NCBI RefSeq assembly: GCF_016863655.1
Contig: NZ_BOPH01000060.1
Span: forward strand, 1-62,196
DNA from: Virgisporangium ochraceum
GTDB taxonomy: Bacteria; Actinomycetota; Actinomycetes; Mycobacteriales; Micromonosporaceae
Reading direction: 5' to 3'
DNA length: 62,196 nt
In this document: piece by piece, positions 24,412 to 32,915 of the stretch
How the letters are laid out: each line of letters opens with the position of its first letter
How positions within the stretch are numbered: the first letter of the stretch is position 1
The notes under the pieces: model-generated
What the model was told of the DNA's origin: nothing
The model's input: only the letters and a program-made list of their open reading frames with translations
Databases searched by the model: none
Translations under genes and position numbers: made by a program

Positions 24412-24603
24412 CTAGGCGCGGGTGACCTTGCCGGCCTTCAGGCAGGAGGTGCAGACCTGGACGCGCTTGGTGTTGCCACCACCGGCGGGGGTGCGCACGT
24501 TCTGGATGTTCGGGTTCCACCGACGCCGAGTACGGCGGTGCGAGTGGGACACGTTGTTGCCGAAGCCGGGCCCCTTGCCACAGACGTCGCACACGCTAGC
24601 CAC
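24412..24603 (-). CDS. rpmB: 50S ribosomal protein L28, Cys4 type (63 aa)
   Basis: The sequence ASVCDVCGKGPGFGNNVSHSHRRTRRRWNPN is the L28 signature. VCDVC near the N-terminus and VCTSC near the C-terminus supply four cysteines, so this is the zinc-binding (C+) form. Streptomycetes and mycobacteria often hold a second, zinc-free copy under Zur control; none is in this window. Start GTG at 24603 with AGGAGAT just upstream. Confidence 0.95.
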   Translation of the reverse strand: MASVCDVCGKGPGFGNNVSHSHRRTRRRWNPNIQNVRTPAGGGNTKRVQVCTSCLKAGKVTRA

Positions 24604-24729
24604 GGGAATCTCCTGGAGTTGCTCGTCGAATACTTACCCGAGTAACCCGGGCAACCGGTCAAGACTACCCGGCCCGCCACGGAGTGCGAAATCGGCCGCT
24701 GGCGTGGGCAGGCTGTCACACCGCGCCAT

Positions 24730-24735
24730 TAGGGT
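24730..24735 (+). promoter_or_regulatory. -10 element before yloV
   Basis: TAGGGT ends eight bases before the GTG at 24743, so the transcript would begin at or one base before the start codon. No Shine-Dalgarno is present, consistent with a leaderless mRNA. Confidence 0.45.
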
Positions 24736-24742
24736 TACCGGC

Positions 24743-26335
24743 GTGCCGGACAGTCTCGATGCGGTCGCCGTGCGCCAATGGTGTGCGCTCGGTCTCGATG
24801 CGTTGCGCCGGCACCAGCGCGAGATCGACGACCTCAACGTGTACCCGGTGCCCGACGGCGACACCGGCACCAACCTGGTTCTCACGGTGTCGGCGGCGGT
24901 GGAGGCGATCGCGGTCCACCGGGAGGCGATCGCTCCGGAGCTGCTGCGCGCGCTCGCCCGCGGCGCGCTGCTCGGCGCCCGGGGCAACTCCGGTGTGATC
25001 CTCTCGCAGCTGCTGCGCGGGCTGGCCGACGGCCTGGCCACCAGTCCCAGCCCCGGCGGGCTGGCCTTCGCCGCGGCACTGGTCGCCGCCGCCGACGCGG
25101 CGTACCGGGCGGTGGCCGTCCCGGCCGAGGGCACGGTGCTGTCGGTGGCCCGGGCGGCGGCGACGGCCGCGGCCGAGACGGAGTCCGACGACCTGGCCGT
25201 GGTGGTGCGCGCCGCGGCCGCCGCCGCCCGCCAGGCCCTGGCGCGCACGCCCGAGCAGCTGCCGGCGCTGGCCCGGGCCGGCGTGGTCGACGCGGGCGGC
25301 CGTGGCCTGTGCGTGCTGCTCGACGCGCTGGCCGAGGTGGTCACCGGCGTCACCGGCACCGACGAGGTGTACCCGCCGCCGAAGAGGAGCGTGGTGGCGC
25401 GCGAGCGGCTGCGGGTCAGGGAGGCGGGCTCGACGGAGTTCGCGTACGAGGTGCAGTACCTGCTCGACGCGTCCGACACGGCGGTCGAGAAGCTGCGGGC
25501 AACGCTCGGCGGGCTGGGCGACTCGCTCGTGGTGGTCGGCACCGGCGACGGCACCTGGAACGTGCACGTGCACGTCAACGACGTCGGCGGCGCGGTCGAG
25601 GCGGGCGTGGTCGCCGGCCGGCCGTACCGCATCGCGGTCACCCGGTTCGACGACCAGGTGGGCACCGACCCCGACGCGCGCGCCGTCGTGGTGCTGTGCG
25701 TGGGCGACGGCATCGCGGAGCTGTTCGCGGCCGAGGGCGCGGTCGTGGTCACCGCCTCGGCGGGCGGCACGCCGTCGACGGCCGAGATCCTCGCGGCGAT
25801 CCGGGCCACCGGCGCGGGCAACGTGGTGGTGCTGCCCAACGACCCCAACGCGGCCTCGGTCGCCGCGGCGGCGGCCACCGAGGCGCGCGCCGAGAAGGTC
25901 AACACGGCGGTCATCCGCACCCGGTCACCGGTCCAGGCACTCGCGGCCCTGGCCGTGCGCGACCCGGAGCGGCGGTTCGACGACGACGTCATCGAGATGG
26001 CCGAGGCGGCCGGCGCGTGCCGGTACGGCGAGGTCACGGTCGCGAGCCGCGCCGCGCTCACGGTGGCCGGCCCGTGCGAGCCGGGCGACGTCCTCGCGCT
26101 CATCGAGGGCGAGGTGAACCTGATCGGGAAGGACCTGGGCACGGTGTGCCGCGACCTGCTCGACCGCATGCTCTCCGGCGGCGGCGAACTGGTCACGCTC
26201 GTCACCGGCGAGAACGCGCCCGACGGGCTGGCCGGCGAGTTGGCCGGTCACCTGGAACGGCGCTGGAAGTTCGTCGAGATGCAGGCGCACGAGGGCGGCC
26301 AGCCGCACTATCCGCTCCTGGTAGGTGTCGAATGA
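24743..26335 (+). CDS. DAK2 (DhaL)-domain protein, YloV/FakA type (530 aa)
   Basis: The N-terminal DhaL nucleotide-binding domain (about residues 10-200) has NVYPVPDGDTGTNL, whose three aspartates bind Mg-ADP, and GARGNSGVILSQLLRG. A middle domain and a DegV-like C-terminal region follow (VVLPNDPNAASVAAAAA, VALIEGEVNLIG-like text). In Firmicutes the homologue FakA is the ATP-binding subunit of fatty-acid kinase; no FakB is in the window, and the actinobacterial role is less clear. Its stop overlaps the ATG of a short ORF inside the MIRU-like element that links it to recG. Confidence 0.88.
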   Translation: MPDSLDAVAVRQWCALGLDALRRHQREIDDLNVYPVPDGDTGTNLVLTVSAAVEAIAVHREAIAPELLRALARGALLGARGNSGVILSQLLRGLADGLATSPSPGGLAFAAALVAAADAAYRAVAVPAEGTVLSVARAAATAAAETESDDLAVVVRAAAAAARQALARTPEQLPALARAGVVDAGGRGLCVLLDALAEVVTGVTGTDEVYPPPKRSVVARERLRVREAGSTEFAYEVQYLLDASDTAVEKLRATLGGLGDSLVVVGTGDGTWNVHVHVNDVGGAVEAGVVAGRPYRIAVTRFDDQVGTDPDARAVVVLCVGDGIAELFAAEGAVVVTASAGGTPSTAEILAAIRATGAGNVVVLPNDPNAASVAAAAATEARAEKVNTAVIRTRSPVQALAALAVRDPERRFDDDVIEMAEAAGACRYGEVTVASRAALTVAGPCEPGDVLALIEGEVNLIGKDLGTVCRDLLDRMLSGGGELVTLVTGENAPDGLAGELAGHLERRWKFVEMQAHEGGQPHYPLLVGVE

Positions 26336-26409
26336 GCGAGCTTCGCGAGCGAATCATCAGCACAGTGCTTTGCGAACGCATGGCGGAGCGAAGCGGAGCC
26401 ATCACATGA
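26332..26409 (+). repeat. MIRU-like element inserted between yloV and recG
   Basis: The segment starts with ATGA (26332-26335), where the yloV TGA is embedded, and ends with ATGA (26406-26409), where the recG ATG begins. Between them is a 25-codon open frame (starting MSELRERIIST, ending AERSGAIT) whose start overlaps the yloV stop and whose stop overlaps the recG start. Removing 74 bp would restore a plain ATGA yloV-recG junction. This matches the mycobacterial interspersed repetitive units, which insert at ATGA junctions and keep translational coupling through a small ORF. Only one copy is seen in the window. Confidence 0.65.
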
Positions 26410-28571
26410 GCACAGTGGACACCCCGTTGTCCAAAGTGGTCGGTGCCAAGACCGGCAAGGCGTTCGCCGACCACCTCGACCTGCACACCTGCGGCGATCT
26501 GCTCTACCACTTCCCGCGCCGCTACGACGAGCGCGGCGAGCACACCGACATCCGCGGCCTGCAGATCGGTGAGCAGGTCACCGTGCTGGCCCAGGTGAAG
26601 TCCGTGAACCTGCGCCCGATGCGGGCCCGGAAGGGCACCCTGCTCGAGGTCGTGGTGGGTGACGGCACCGGTGGGTCGCTCACCTGCACGTTCTTCAACC
26701 AGGCCTGGCGCCAGCGCGACCTGCAGACCGGGCGCTGGGGGCTGTTCGCGGGGAAGGTCACCGACTTCCGCGGCAAGCGGCAGCTCAACGGTCCCGACTA
26801 CGTGCTGCTGAGCGCCGATGCCGACGCCGAGGAGGAGGTCGAGGAGTTCGCCGGTGCGCTGATCCCGGTGTACCCGGCCGCCGCCGCGCTGCCCACCTGG
26901 ACCATCGCCCGCACGGTGCGGGTGGTGCTCGACACGTTCGAGCCCCCCGACGACCCGCTGCCGGCGGGCCTGCGCGCCGAGCACGACCTCGCCGGCATCG
27001 GCCCGGCGCTGCGTGACATCCACCGGCCGGCCACCCGTGGCGCGCTGGAGGTGGCGAAGCGGCGGTTGAAGTGGGACGAGGCGTTCGCCGTCCAGCTGAC
27101 GCTCGCGCAGCGCCGCAAGCGGGCCGAGCAGCTGCCCGCGGTGCCGCGGCCGCGCCGGGAGGACGGTGTGCTGGCGGCGTTCGAGGAGACACTGCCCTAC
27201 GAGCTCACCGAGGGCCAGCTCAAGGTCGGCGACGAGATCGCCGACGACCTGGCCGGGTCGCACCCGATGCACCGGCTGCTGCAGGGCGAGGTCGGCTCCG
27301 GCAAGACCCTGTGCGCGCTGCGCGCGATGCTGCAGGTGGTCGACGCCGGTGGTCAGGCGGCGATGCTGGCGCCGACCGAGGTTCTGGCCGCGCAGCACGC
27401 CCGGGGCCTGCGTGAGCTGCTCGGCCCGTACAGCCGGCCGGGCGAGCTCGACGGCAACACCGACGGTACGAAGGTCGCGCTGGTCACCGGGTCTCTCGGC
27501 GCGGCGGCCCGGCGCGCGGTGGCCGCCGAGGTGTCCTCCGGCGAGGCGGGCATCGTCGTCGGCACGCACGCGCTGCTCTACGACGGCGTCGACTTCAAGG
27601 ACCTGGGCCTGATCGTGGTCGACGAGCAGCACCGGTTCGGCGTCGAGCAGCGCGACAAGCTGCGGTCGAAGGCCGACAAGCCGCCGCACGTGCTGGTCAT
27701 GACGGCCACGCCGATCCCGCGCACGGTGGCGATGACGGTCTTCGGAGACCTGGAGACCTCGACGCTGAGCCAGCTGCCGCGGGGCCGGTCGCCGATCGCC
27801 ACCCACCTGGTGCCGGTCGCCGAGAAGCCGCAGTTCCTCGAGCGGGCCTGGCGGCGGGTGCGCGAGGAGGTCCAGAAGGGCCATCAGGTGTACGTCGTGT
27901 GTCCGCGGATCGGCGACAACGACGAGGAGGAACCGCCTTCGGACAACGAGAAGGCCAGGCCGCCGCTCGCTGTTCTGGAGATCGCCGAGATCCTGCGCGG
28001 TGACCTGCTGCCCGACCTGCGCATCGGGGTCCTGCACGGCCGGCTGCCGGCCGACGAGAAAGACGCGGTGATGCGGTCGTTCGCCGCCGCCGACCTCGAC
28101 GTGCTGGTGGCCACCACGGTGATCGAGGTGGGCGTCGACGTCCCCAACGCCACGATGATGATCATCATGGACGCCGACCGGTTCGGGATCTCGCAGCTGC
28201 ACCAGCTCCGCGGGCGTGTCGGGCGGGGCACGGCGCCGGGGCTGTGCCTGCTGGTCACCGAGGCGATGGCCGGCACGCCGGCCCGCGAGCGGCTCGACGC
28301 GGTGGCCTCCACCCTCGACGGCTTCGCGCTCGCCGAGCACGACCTCGACCAGCGCCGCGAGGGCGACGTGCTGGGCGCGGCGCAGAGCGGACGCCGGTCC
28401 CATCTGCGGCTCCTGTCGCTGCGCCGTGACGCCAAGCTGATCACCGAGGCCCGCTTCGCCGCGAAGGACCTCGTCGACGCCGACCCCGAACTCGAGAAGC
28501 ACCCCGACCTCGCCGCCTCGGTGGCCCGCCTCGTCGACGACGAGCGCGCCGAGTACCTGGAGAAGGGGTGA
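26406..28571 (+). CDS. recG: ATP-dependent DNA helicase RecG (721 aa)
   Basis: Branch-migrates Holliday junctions and regresses stalled forks. An OB-fold wedge domain (about 50-170) precedes the helicase domains. Walker A is GEVGSGKT (about 294-301), the Walker B-like motif is VDEQHRFG (about 404-411), MTATPIPRT is motif III, and EVGVDVPNATMMIIMDADRFGISQLHQLRGRVGRG covers motifs V-VI. Length is normal. It is joined to rsmD by a GTGA overlap and separated from yloV by the MIRU-like insert. Confidence 0.95.
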   Translation: MSTVDTPLSKVVGAKTGKAFADHLDLHTCGDLLYHFPRRYDERGEHTDIRGLQIGEQVTVLAQVKSVNLRPMRARKGTLLEVVVGDGTGGSLTCTFFNQAWRQRDLQTGRWGLFAGKVTDFRGKRQLNGPDYVLLSADADAEEEVEEFAGALIPVYPAAAALPTWTIARTVRVVLDTFEPPDDPLPAGLRAEHDLAGIGPALRDIHRPATRGALEVAKRRLKWDEAFAVQLTLAQRRKRAEQLPAVPRPRREDGVLAAFEETLPYELTEGQLKVGDEIADDLAGSHPMHRLLQGEVGSGKTLCALRAMLQVVDAGGQAAMLAPTEVLAAQHARGLRELLGPYSRPGELDGNTDGTKVALVTGSLGAAARRAVAAEVSSGEAGIVVGTHALLYDGVDFKDLGLIVVDEQHRFGVEQRDKLRSKADKPPHVLVMTATPIPRTVAMTVFGDLETSTLSQLPRGRSPIATHLVPVAEKPQFLERAWRRVREEVQKGHQVYVVCPRIGDNDEEEPPSDNEKARPPLAVLEIAEILRGDLLPDLRIGVLHGRLPADEKDAVMRSFAAADLDVLVATTVIEVGVDVPNATMMIIMDADRFGISQLHQLRGRVGRGTAPGLCLLVTEAMAGTPARERLDAVASTLDGFALAEHDLDQRREGDVLGAAQSGRRSHLRLLSLRRDAKLITEARFAAKDLVDADPELEKHPDLAASVARLVDDERAEYLEKG

Positions 28572-29128
28572 GTCGGGTGATCGCCGGCACGTACGGGGGT
28601 CGCCGGCTGCAGACGCCGCCCGGTCAGGGCACCCGGCCCACGTCCGACCGGGTGCGGGAGGCCCTGTTCAGCACGCTCGACTCGCTGACCGACCTCGACG
28701 AGGCGCGGGTCGCCGACCTGTACGCCGGCTCGGGCGCCGTGGGGCTGGAGGCCGTCAGCCGGGGGGCCGGGCACGTCACGCTGGTCGAGTCCGCGCCGGC
28801 GGCGGTGCGGGCCGTCCGGGCGAACATCGCGGCGCTCGGCGTGGGCGGGGTCGTCACGCTCGTCACGACGGCGGTCGAGCGGGCGGTCGCGGCCCCGCCC
28901 GCACAGCCCTTCGACGTGATCTTCGCCGACCCGCCGTACGACCTGCCCGACGCCGACCTCGCGTCGGTTCTCGCGGCGATCGGGGCCAACGGGTGGCTGG
29001 CGGACGACGGGCTCCTCGCGGTCGAGCGGTCCACCCGTTCGCCGGAGCCCACCTGGCCCGATGTCGTCACATCCGGGCGTGGTCGGCGGTACGGGGAGAC
29101 CACACTTTGGTACGGTCGCCGATCATGA
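28568..29128 (+). CDS. rsmD: 16S rRNA (guanine-966-N2)-methyltransferase (186 aa)
   Basis: Class I SAM methyltransferase. RVIAGTYGGRRLQTPPGQGTRPTSDRVREALFSTL is the RsmD N-terminal signature, LYAGSGAVGLEAVSRGA is the SAM-binding loop, and FADPPYDLP carries the catalytic DPPY. Start GTG at 28568 overlaps the recG stop; its own stop overlaps the coaD ATG, so recG-rsmD-coaD form one coupled unit. Confidence 0.95.
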   Translation: MSRVIAGTYGGRRLQTPPGQGTRPTSDRVREALFSTLDSLTDLDEARVADLYAGSGAVGLEAVSRGAGHVTLVESAPAAVRAVRANIAALGVGGVVTLVTTAVERAVAAPPAQPFDVIFADPPYDLPDADLASVLAAIGANGWLADDGLLAVERSTRSPEPTWPDVVTSGRGRRYGETTLWYGRRS

Positions 29129-29622
29129 GTGACCAGCCACGGCGGGCGGCCTGTCCCGGATCCTTCGACCCGGTGACCAACGGCCATCTCGACGTGATCG
29201 GCCGCGCCTCGGCGCTCTACGACGAGGTCGTCGTGGCGGTGCTCGTGAACGAGTCCAAGGTGGGGCTGTTCACGATCGACGAGCGGATCGAGATGCTCGC
29301 CGAGGTCACCGCGTCCTACCCGAACGTCACCGTGCGCAAGTTCCGCGGCCTGCTCGTCGACTTCTGCCGCGCCAACGACATCCCGGTGGTGATCAAGGGC
29401 CTGCGGGTCGCCAGCGACTTCGACTACGAGCTGCAGATGGCGCAGATGAACCTGGGTCTGGCCCGGGTCGAGACGCTGTTCATGCCGACGAACCCGCAGT
29501 TCTCGTTCGTGTCGTCGAGCCTGATCAAGGATGTCGCGAAGTGGGGCGGAGACGTTACCCCCCATGTGCCGGACGCGGTCGCGGCACGGCTCCGGGAACG
29601 TCTCGCCAAACCGCAGGACTAG
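29125..29622 (+). CDS. coaD: Phosphopantetheine adenylyltransferase (165 aa)
   Basis: Adenylates 4'-phosphopantetheine in coenzyme A synthesis. PGSFDPVTNGHLDVIGRA carries the nucleotidyl-transferase TNGH motif (residues 18-21), KGLRVASDFDYELQMAQMN is the substrate block, and SFVSSSLIKDVAKWGGDV contains the ISSS-type second motif. ATGA overlap with rsmD sets the start. Length is standard. Confidence 0.96.
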   Translation: MSDQPRRAACPGSFDPVTNGHLDVIGRASALYDEVVVAVLVNESKVGLFTIDERIEMLAEVTASYPNVTVRKFRGLLVDFCRANDIPVVIKGLRVASDFDYELQMAQMNLGLARVETLFMPTNPQFSFVSSSLIKDVAKWGGDVTPHVPDAVAARLRERLAKPQD

Positions 29623-29724
29623 AAACGCGGAAGTTTCAGGTCGGGCCTAATCGGTCTACAGGCGGCATGATGAGTGGGGCCTTTGCAGGGGGCCGGGTGA
29701 CATGCCGACAAGGAGAACATCGCG

Positions 29725-30231
29725 GTGGATCCGCTCGATCGGGTCGATGAGCTGATCGCGCTCATCGAGAACGCGCGCTCGATGCCCATGTCGCGCGCCA
29801 ACTGTGTGGTTGACCGGGCATACACGATCAACGCGCTGCAGGAGCTGCGCGCGGAGCTGCCCAGCGAGGTCCGCCGCGCGGTGGCGCTGCTGGAGGAGCG
29901 CGACAAGATCATGGACGCTGGCCGGCGCGAGGCGGAGCGCATCATCGCCGAGGGCGAGGCCGAGCACAACAGGCTGGTGTCGATCAACGAAATCGTCGTG
30001 TCGGCCGAGCACGAGGGCGCCCGCATCCTGGCCGATGCCCGCGCCGAGGCGCAGCGCCTACGCGAGGAGGTCGACGACTACGTCGACACGGCGCTGGCGA
30101 ACTTCGAGCAGCTGCTCACCCGTTCGCTGGCGTCGATCGAGCGCGGTCGCGACAAGATGCACGCGCTGCGCGAGATCGGCTCCTACGGAGGCGGCGGTCA
30201 GGAGGTCGACGACCGCCCGCTGCCGTTCTGA
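29725..30231 (+). CDS. Coiled-coil DivIVA-like conserved protein (168 aa)
   Basis: The N-terminal part (DPLDRVDELIALIENARSMPMS) is followed by a long acidic/basic heptad region (about 45-145; RREAERIIAEGEAEHNRL, EGARILADARAEAQRLREEVDDYV) and a Gly-rich C-terminus. It resembles the mycobacterial protein encoded between coaD and the DUF177 gene, and the DivIVA/Wag31-like coiled coils. No membrane segment. A role in envelope growth is inferred from resemblance only. GTG start at 29725 with AGGAGAAC upstream. Confidence 0.75.
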   Translation: MDPLDRVDELIALIENARSMPMSRANCVVDRAYTINALQELRAELPSEVRRAVALLEERDKIMDAGRREAERIIAEGEAEHNRLVSINEIVVSAEHEGARILADARAEAQRLREEVDDYVDTALANFEQLLTRSLASIERGRDKMHALREIGSYGGGGQEVDDRPLPF

Positions 30232-30288
30232 ATGCGCCCGCCTCCGCGGGCGCGGGCCTCTGATTTCGGGTCAGCGGGGAGCGTCGGG

Positions 30289-30294
30289 TAAGGT
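30289..30294 (+). promoter_or_regulatory. Predicted -10 of the yceD-rpmF operon
   Basis: TAAGGT fits TANNNT and predicts a start near 30301 with a 29-nt leader carrying GGGAG before the ATG at 30330. It supports the choice of the later ATG over the TTG at 30294, which overlaps the box. Confidence 0.4.
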
Positions 30295-30329
30295 TGTCCG
30301 TCGGCCTCACCATGGGCCGGGAGCCTACG

Positions 30330-30890
30330 ATGCAGCAACAGCCCAAGACACACCTGAACCCCCGGTCGCCGCTCGTTCTCGACACGCGAGAACTGCCGCG
30401 CCGCCCGGGAGCGATGCGTACGGTCAACCGGGCGGTTGAGGCACCGGATCGCCTCGGTCTCGACCTCATCGGGGTGCCGGTGGGTGCCACGCTCGACCTC
30501 GACCTGCGGCTGGAGTCCGTGTCGGAGGGGGTGCTCGTCTCGGGCACCGTCACCGGGCCGGTCGAGGGTGAGTGCGGGCGGTGCCTGGCACACATCGGCG
30601 AGACGCTGGAAGTGCGCATCCAGGAGCTGTACGCGTACGAGAACAGCACCACCGACGAGACGACAGACGAAGACGAGGTACGCCGGCTACAGGGAGACCT
30701 GATCGACCTGGAACCGGTGGTGCGGGACGCGGTGGTCACGGCACTGCCGACGAACCCGCTGTGCCGGGACGACTGCCCGGGGCTGTGCGCCGAGTGCGGC
30801 GAGCCCTGGGACGAACTCCCGGCCGACCACAAGCACGACCAGATCGACGCGCGCTGGGCCGCGCTGACGCAACTGAGAACCGAGGAGTAG
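30330..30890 (+). CDS. yceD: DUF177 (YceD)-family protein (186 aa)
   Basis: The family is encoded beside rpmF in most bacteria and is thought to take part in 23S rRNA or large-subunit maturation. VRDAVVTALPTNPLCRDDCPGLCAECG with its C-x3-C-x2-C cluster is the hallmark of the actinobacterial form, and ECGRCLA supplies two more cysteines, giving a likely zinc site. The ATG at 30330 has GGGAG six bases upstream. rpmF starts five bases after its stop. Confidence 0.88.
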   Translation: MQQQPKTHLNPRSPLVLDTRELPRRPGAMRTVNRAVEAPDRLGLDLIGVPVGATLDLDLRLESVSEGVLVSGTVTGPVEGECGRCLAHIGETLEVRIQELYAYENSTTDETTDEDEVRRLQGDLIDLEPVVRDAVVTALPTNPLCRDDCPGLCAECGEPWDELPADHKHDQIDARWAALTQLRTEE

Positions 30891-30895
30891 ATCCG

Positions 30896-31069
30896 GTGGC
30901 TGTTCCGAAGCGCAGGATGTCGCGCAGCAACACCCGCTCGCGCCGCTCGCAGTGGAAGGCGAAGGCGGTTCAGACCGTGGCGTGCCCGCAGTGCCGTTCG
31001 CCGAAGCTGCCGCACGCGGCGTGCTCGGTCTGCGGCACGTACAACGGTCGCCAGGTCCTTGAGGTCTGA
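30896..31069 (+). CDS. rpmF: 50S ribosomal protein L32 (57 aa)
   Basis: The sequence AVPKRRMSRSNTRSRRSQWKA is the L32 signature; ACPQC and ACSVC form a Cys4 zinc ribbon. GTG start at 30896 with GAGGAG at the end of yceD. Only 14 bases separate it from plsX, as in many bacterial yceD-rpmF-plsX clusters. Confidence 0.97.
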   Translation: MAVPKRRMSRSNTRSRRSQWKAKAVQTVACPQCRSPKLPHAACSVCGTYNGRQVLEV

Positions 31070-31083
31070 CACCCGACGCCCGG

Positions 31084-32079
31084 GTGACGGACTCCTCGCG
31101 GCGTGGCGCCGCGCGGATCGCCGTCGACCTCCTCGGCGGGGACGCCGCTCCCGCCGTCGTGGTTGACGGCGCTCTACGCGCCGCCGACGCCGATCCCGAC
31201 CTTTCGCTGCTGCTCGTCGGCCCCCAGGAGGTGGCCGACGAGATTATTGCTGCGCTCCCACCCGACCGCCGCGCGTCCGTAGAGGTCGACGCGGTGCGTC
31301 GGGTCGTCGGCATGGCCGACTCGCCGCTGCGGGCGGTCCGCTCCGACACCACGGTGCGGGCCGGGGTCGCCGCGGTCGCGGCCGGCCGCGCCGGAGCGGT
31401 CGTCACGGCCGGAGCCAGCGGCGCGGCCGTCACCGCCGCCGTGCACGGGCTCGGCCGTCAGCCGGGCGTCCGCCGTCCGGCCCTCTGCGTGACCCTGCCC
31501 GCGCTGCGCGGGCCCGTCGTGCTGCTCGACGTCGGAGCCGGGCTCGACCTCATGCCCTCGGAGCTGGCGGTGTTCGCCCAGCTCGGGGCCACCTACGCCG
31601 CCGTCCTGCACGGCATCACCGCCCCGCGCGTGGGGCTCCTGTCGATCGGCGCCGAGCCCGGCAAGGGCGACAAGCTCCGCAAGGTGGCCGCGGTGGCGTT
31701 GGCCGACGCCACGCTGCCGCCCGGCGCCCGCTACACCGGCTACGTCGAGGGCCACGACGTGACGCTCGGCGGGCACGCCGACGTCGTGGTCACCGACGGG
31801 TTCACCGGAAACGTGCTGCTCAAGGGCATCGAGGGTGCCTACGCGCTGGCCGCCGGGCACGAGACGGCCAGCGGGCCGCCCGTGTCGGTGCCGCGCGCCG
31901 CGGTGCTGCTCGGGGTGCCCGGGAACGTGGTCGTCTGCCACGGTGCGGCCGAGCCCAAGGACGTCGCCGACGGCATCGCCCTCGCCACCACCCTGCACCA
32001 CCTCGGCCTGTCCGGCCGTATGGCCGCCGCGCTGGACCCGCCGGCCCGCGCACCCGTCGTCGCGGAGGTTCGCCCGTGA
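31084..32079 (+). CDS. plsX: Phosphate acyltransferase PlsX (331 aa)
   Basis: Makes acyl-phosphate from acyl-ACP for phospholipid synthesis. RIAVDLLGGDAAPAVVVDGAL is the N-terminal family motif (usually MGGD, here LGGD). VVTAGASGAAV, GLLSIGAEPGKGDKL and VVVTDGFTGNVLLKGIEG follow. Many actinobacteria lack plsX, so its presence next to rnc is informative. GTG start at 31084; its stop overlaps the rnc GTG. Confidence 0.85.
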   Translation: MTDSSRRGAARIAVDLLGGDAAPAVVVDGALRAADADPDLSLLLVGPQEVADEIIAALPPDRRASVEVDAVRRVVGMADSPLRAVRSDTTVRAGVAAVAAGRAGAVVTAGASGAAVTAAVHGLGRQPGVRRPALCVTLPALRGPVVLLDVGAGLDLMPSELAVFAQLGATYAAVLHGITAPRVGLLSIGAEPGKGDKLRKVAAVALADATLPPGARYTGYVEGHDVTLGGHADVVVTDGFTGNVLLKGIEGAYALAAGHETASGPPVSVPRAAVLLGVPGNVVVCHGAAEPKDVADGIALATTLHHLGLSGRMAAALDPPARAPVVAEVRP

Positions 32080-32915
32080 AGAGAAGGCCGTCCGTCGTTC
32101 ACCTGGAAGCCGCGTTCGGGGTCGCGTTCGATCCGGACCTGTTGGAACGGGCCCTGACGCACCGCTCCTACGCGTACGAGAACGGTGGGCTGCCCACCAA
32201 CGAGCGGCTCGAGTTCCTCGGCGACGCCGTGCTCGGCGTCGTGATCACCACCGCGCTGTACCACAACCACCCCGACCTGCCGGAGGGCCAGCTCGCGAAG
32301 CTGCGCGCCAGCGTGGTCAACTCGCGGGCCCTGGCCGGGGTGGCGCGCGGGCTCGGCCAGGGCGGCATCGGCCCGTACCTGCGGCTGGGCAAGGGCGAGG
32401 AGGCCACCGGCGGCCGCGACAAGTCGAGCATCCTGGCCGACACGCTCGAGGCCCTGCTCGGTGCGATCTACCTGCAGCACGGGCTCGACCGGGCCAGCGA
32501 GGTGATCCACAAGGTCTTCGACCCGCTGATGATCGAGGCGGCCGGCGGCGGGCCGGCCCTCGACTGGAAGACCAGCCTGCAGGAGCTCACCGCCGAGCTC
32601 GGCCTGGGCGTGCCGGAGTACCGCATCGAGGACGCCGGCCCCGACCACGCCAAGACGTTCACCGCCTGGGTGCTGGTCGCCGGCGAGCGGTTCGGTGGCG
32701 CCGAGGGCGGCAGCAAGAAGGAGGCCGAGCAGCGCGCGGCGGCGTCGGCCTGGCAGGAGCTCAAGGCCCGCGCGGTCGCGGCGGCGGCCGACGTGGCACC
32801 GGACGACGCGACGGAGGCGGTGGCGGCGGCCGCGGGGGCCGCGGCGTCCGCACCGGAGGAGAGCGTCGAGGGGACGGACGTGAGCGCGGCCGGCCCCGGC
32901 CAGCCGGACGCATGA
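32076..32915 (+). CDS. rnc: Ribonuclease III (279 aa)
   Basis: Double-strand RNA endonuclease. The catalytic domain carries the RNase III signature ERLEFLGDAVLGVVI (about residues 43-57) and the second acidic pair in DTLEALLGAIYL. The dsRNA-binding domain spans about 160-230 (DWKTSLQELTAELGLG; GSKKEAEQRAAASAW). An Ala/Glu-rich tail of about 50 residues is unusual in length but common in actinobacteria. GTGA overlap with plsX and ATGA overlap with the next gene. Confidence 0.95.
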   Translation: MKRRPSVVHLEAAFGVAFDPDLLERALTHRSYAYENGGLPTNERLEFLGDAVLGVVITTALYHNHPDLPEGQLAKLRASVVNSRALAGVARGLGQGGIGPYLRLGKGEEATGGRDKSSILADTLEALLGAIYLQHGLDRASEVIHKVFDPLMIEAAGGGPALDWKTSLQELTAELGLGVPEYRIEDAGPDHAKTFTAWVLVAGERFGGAEGGSKKEAEQRAAASAWQELKARAVAAAADVAPDDATEAVAAAAGAAASAPEESVEGTDVSAAGPGQPDA

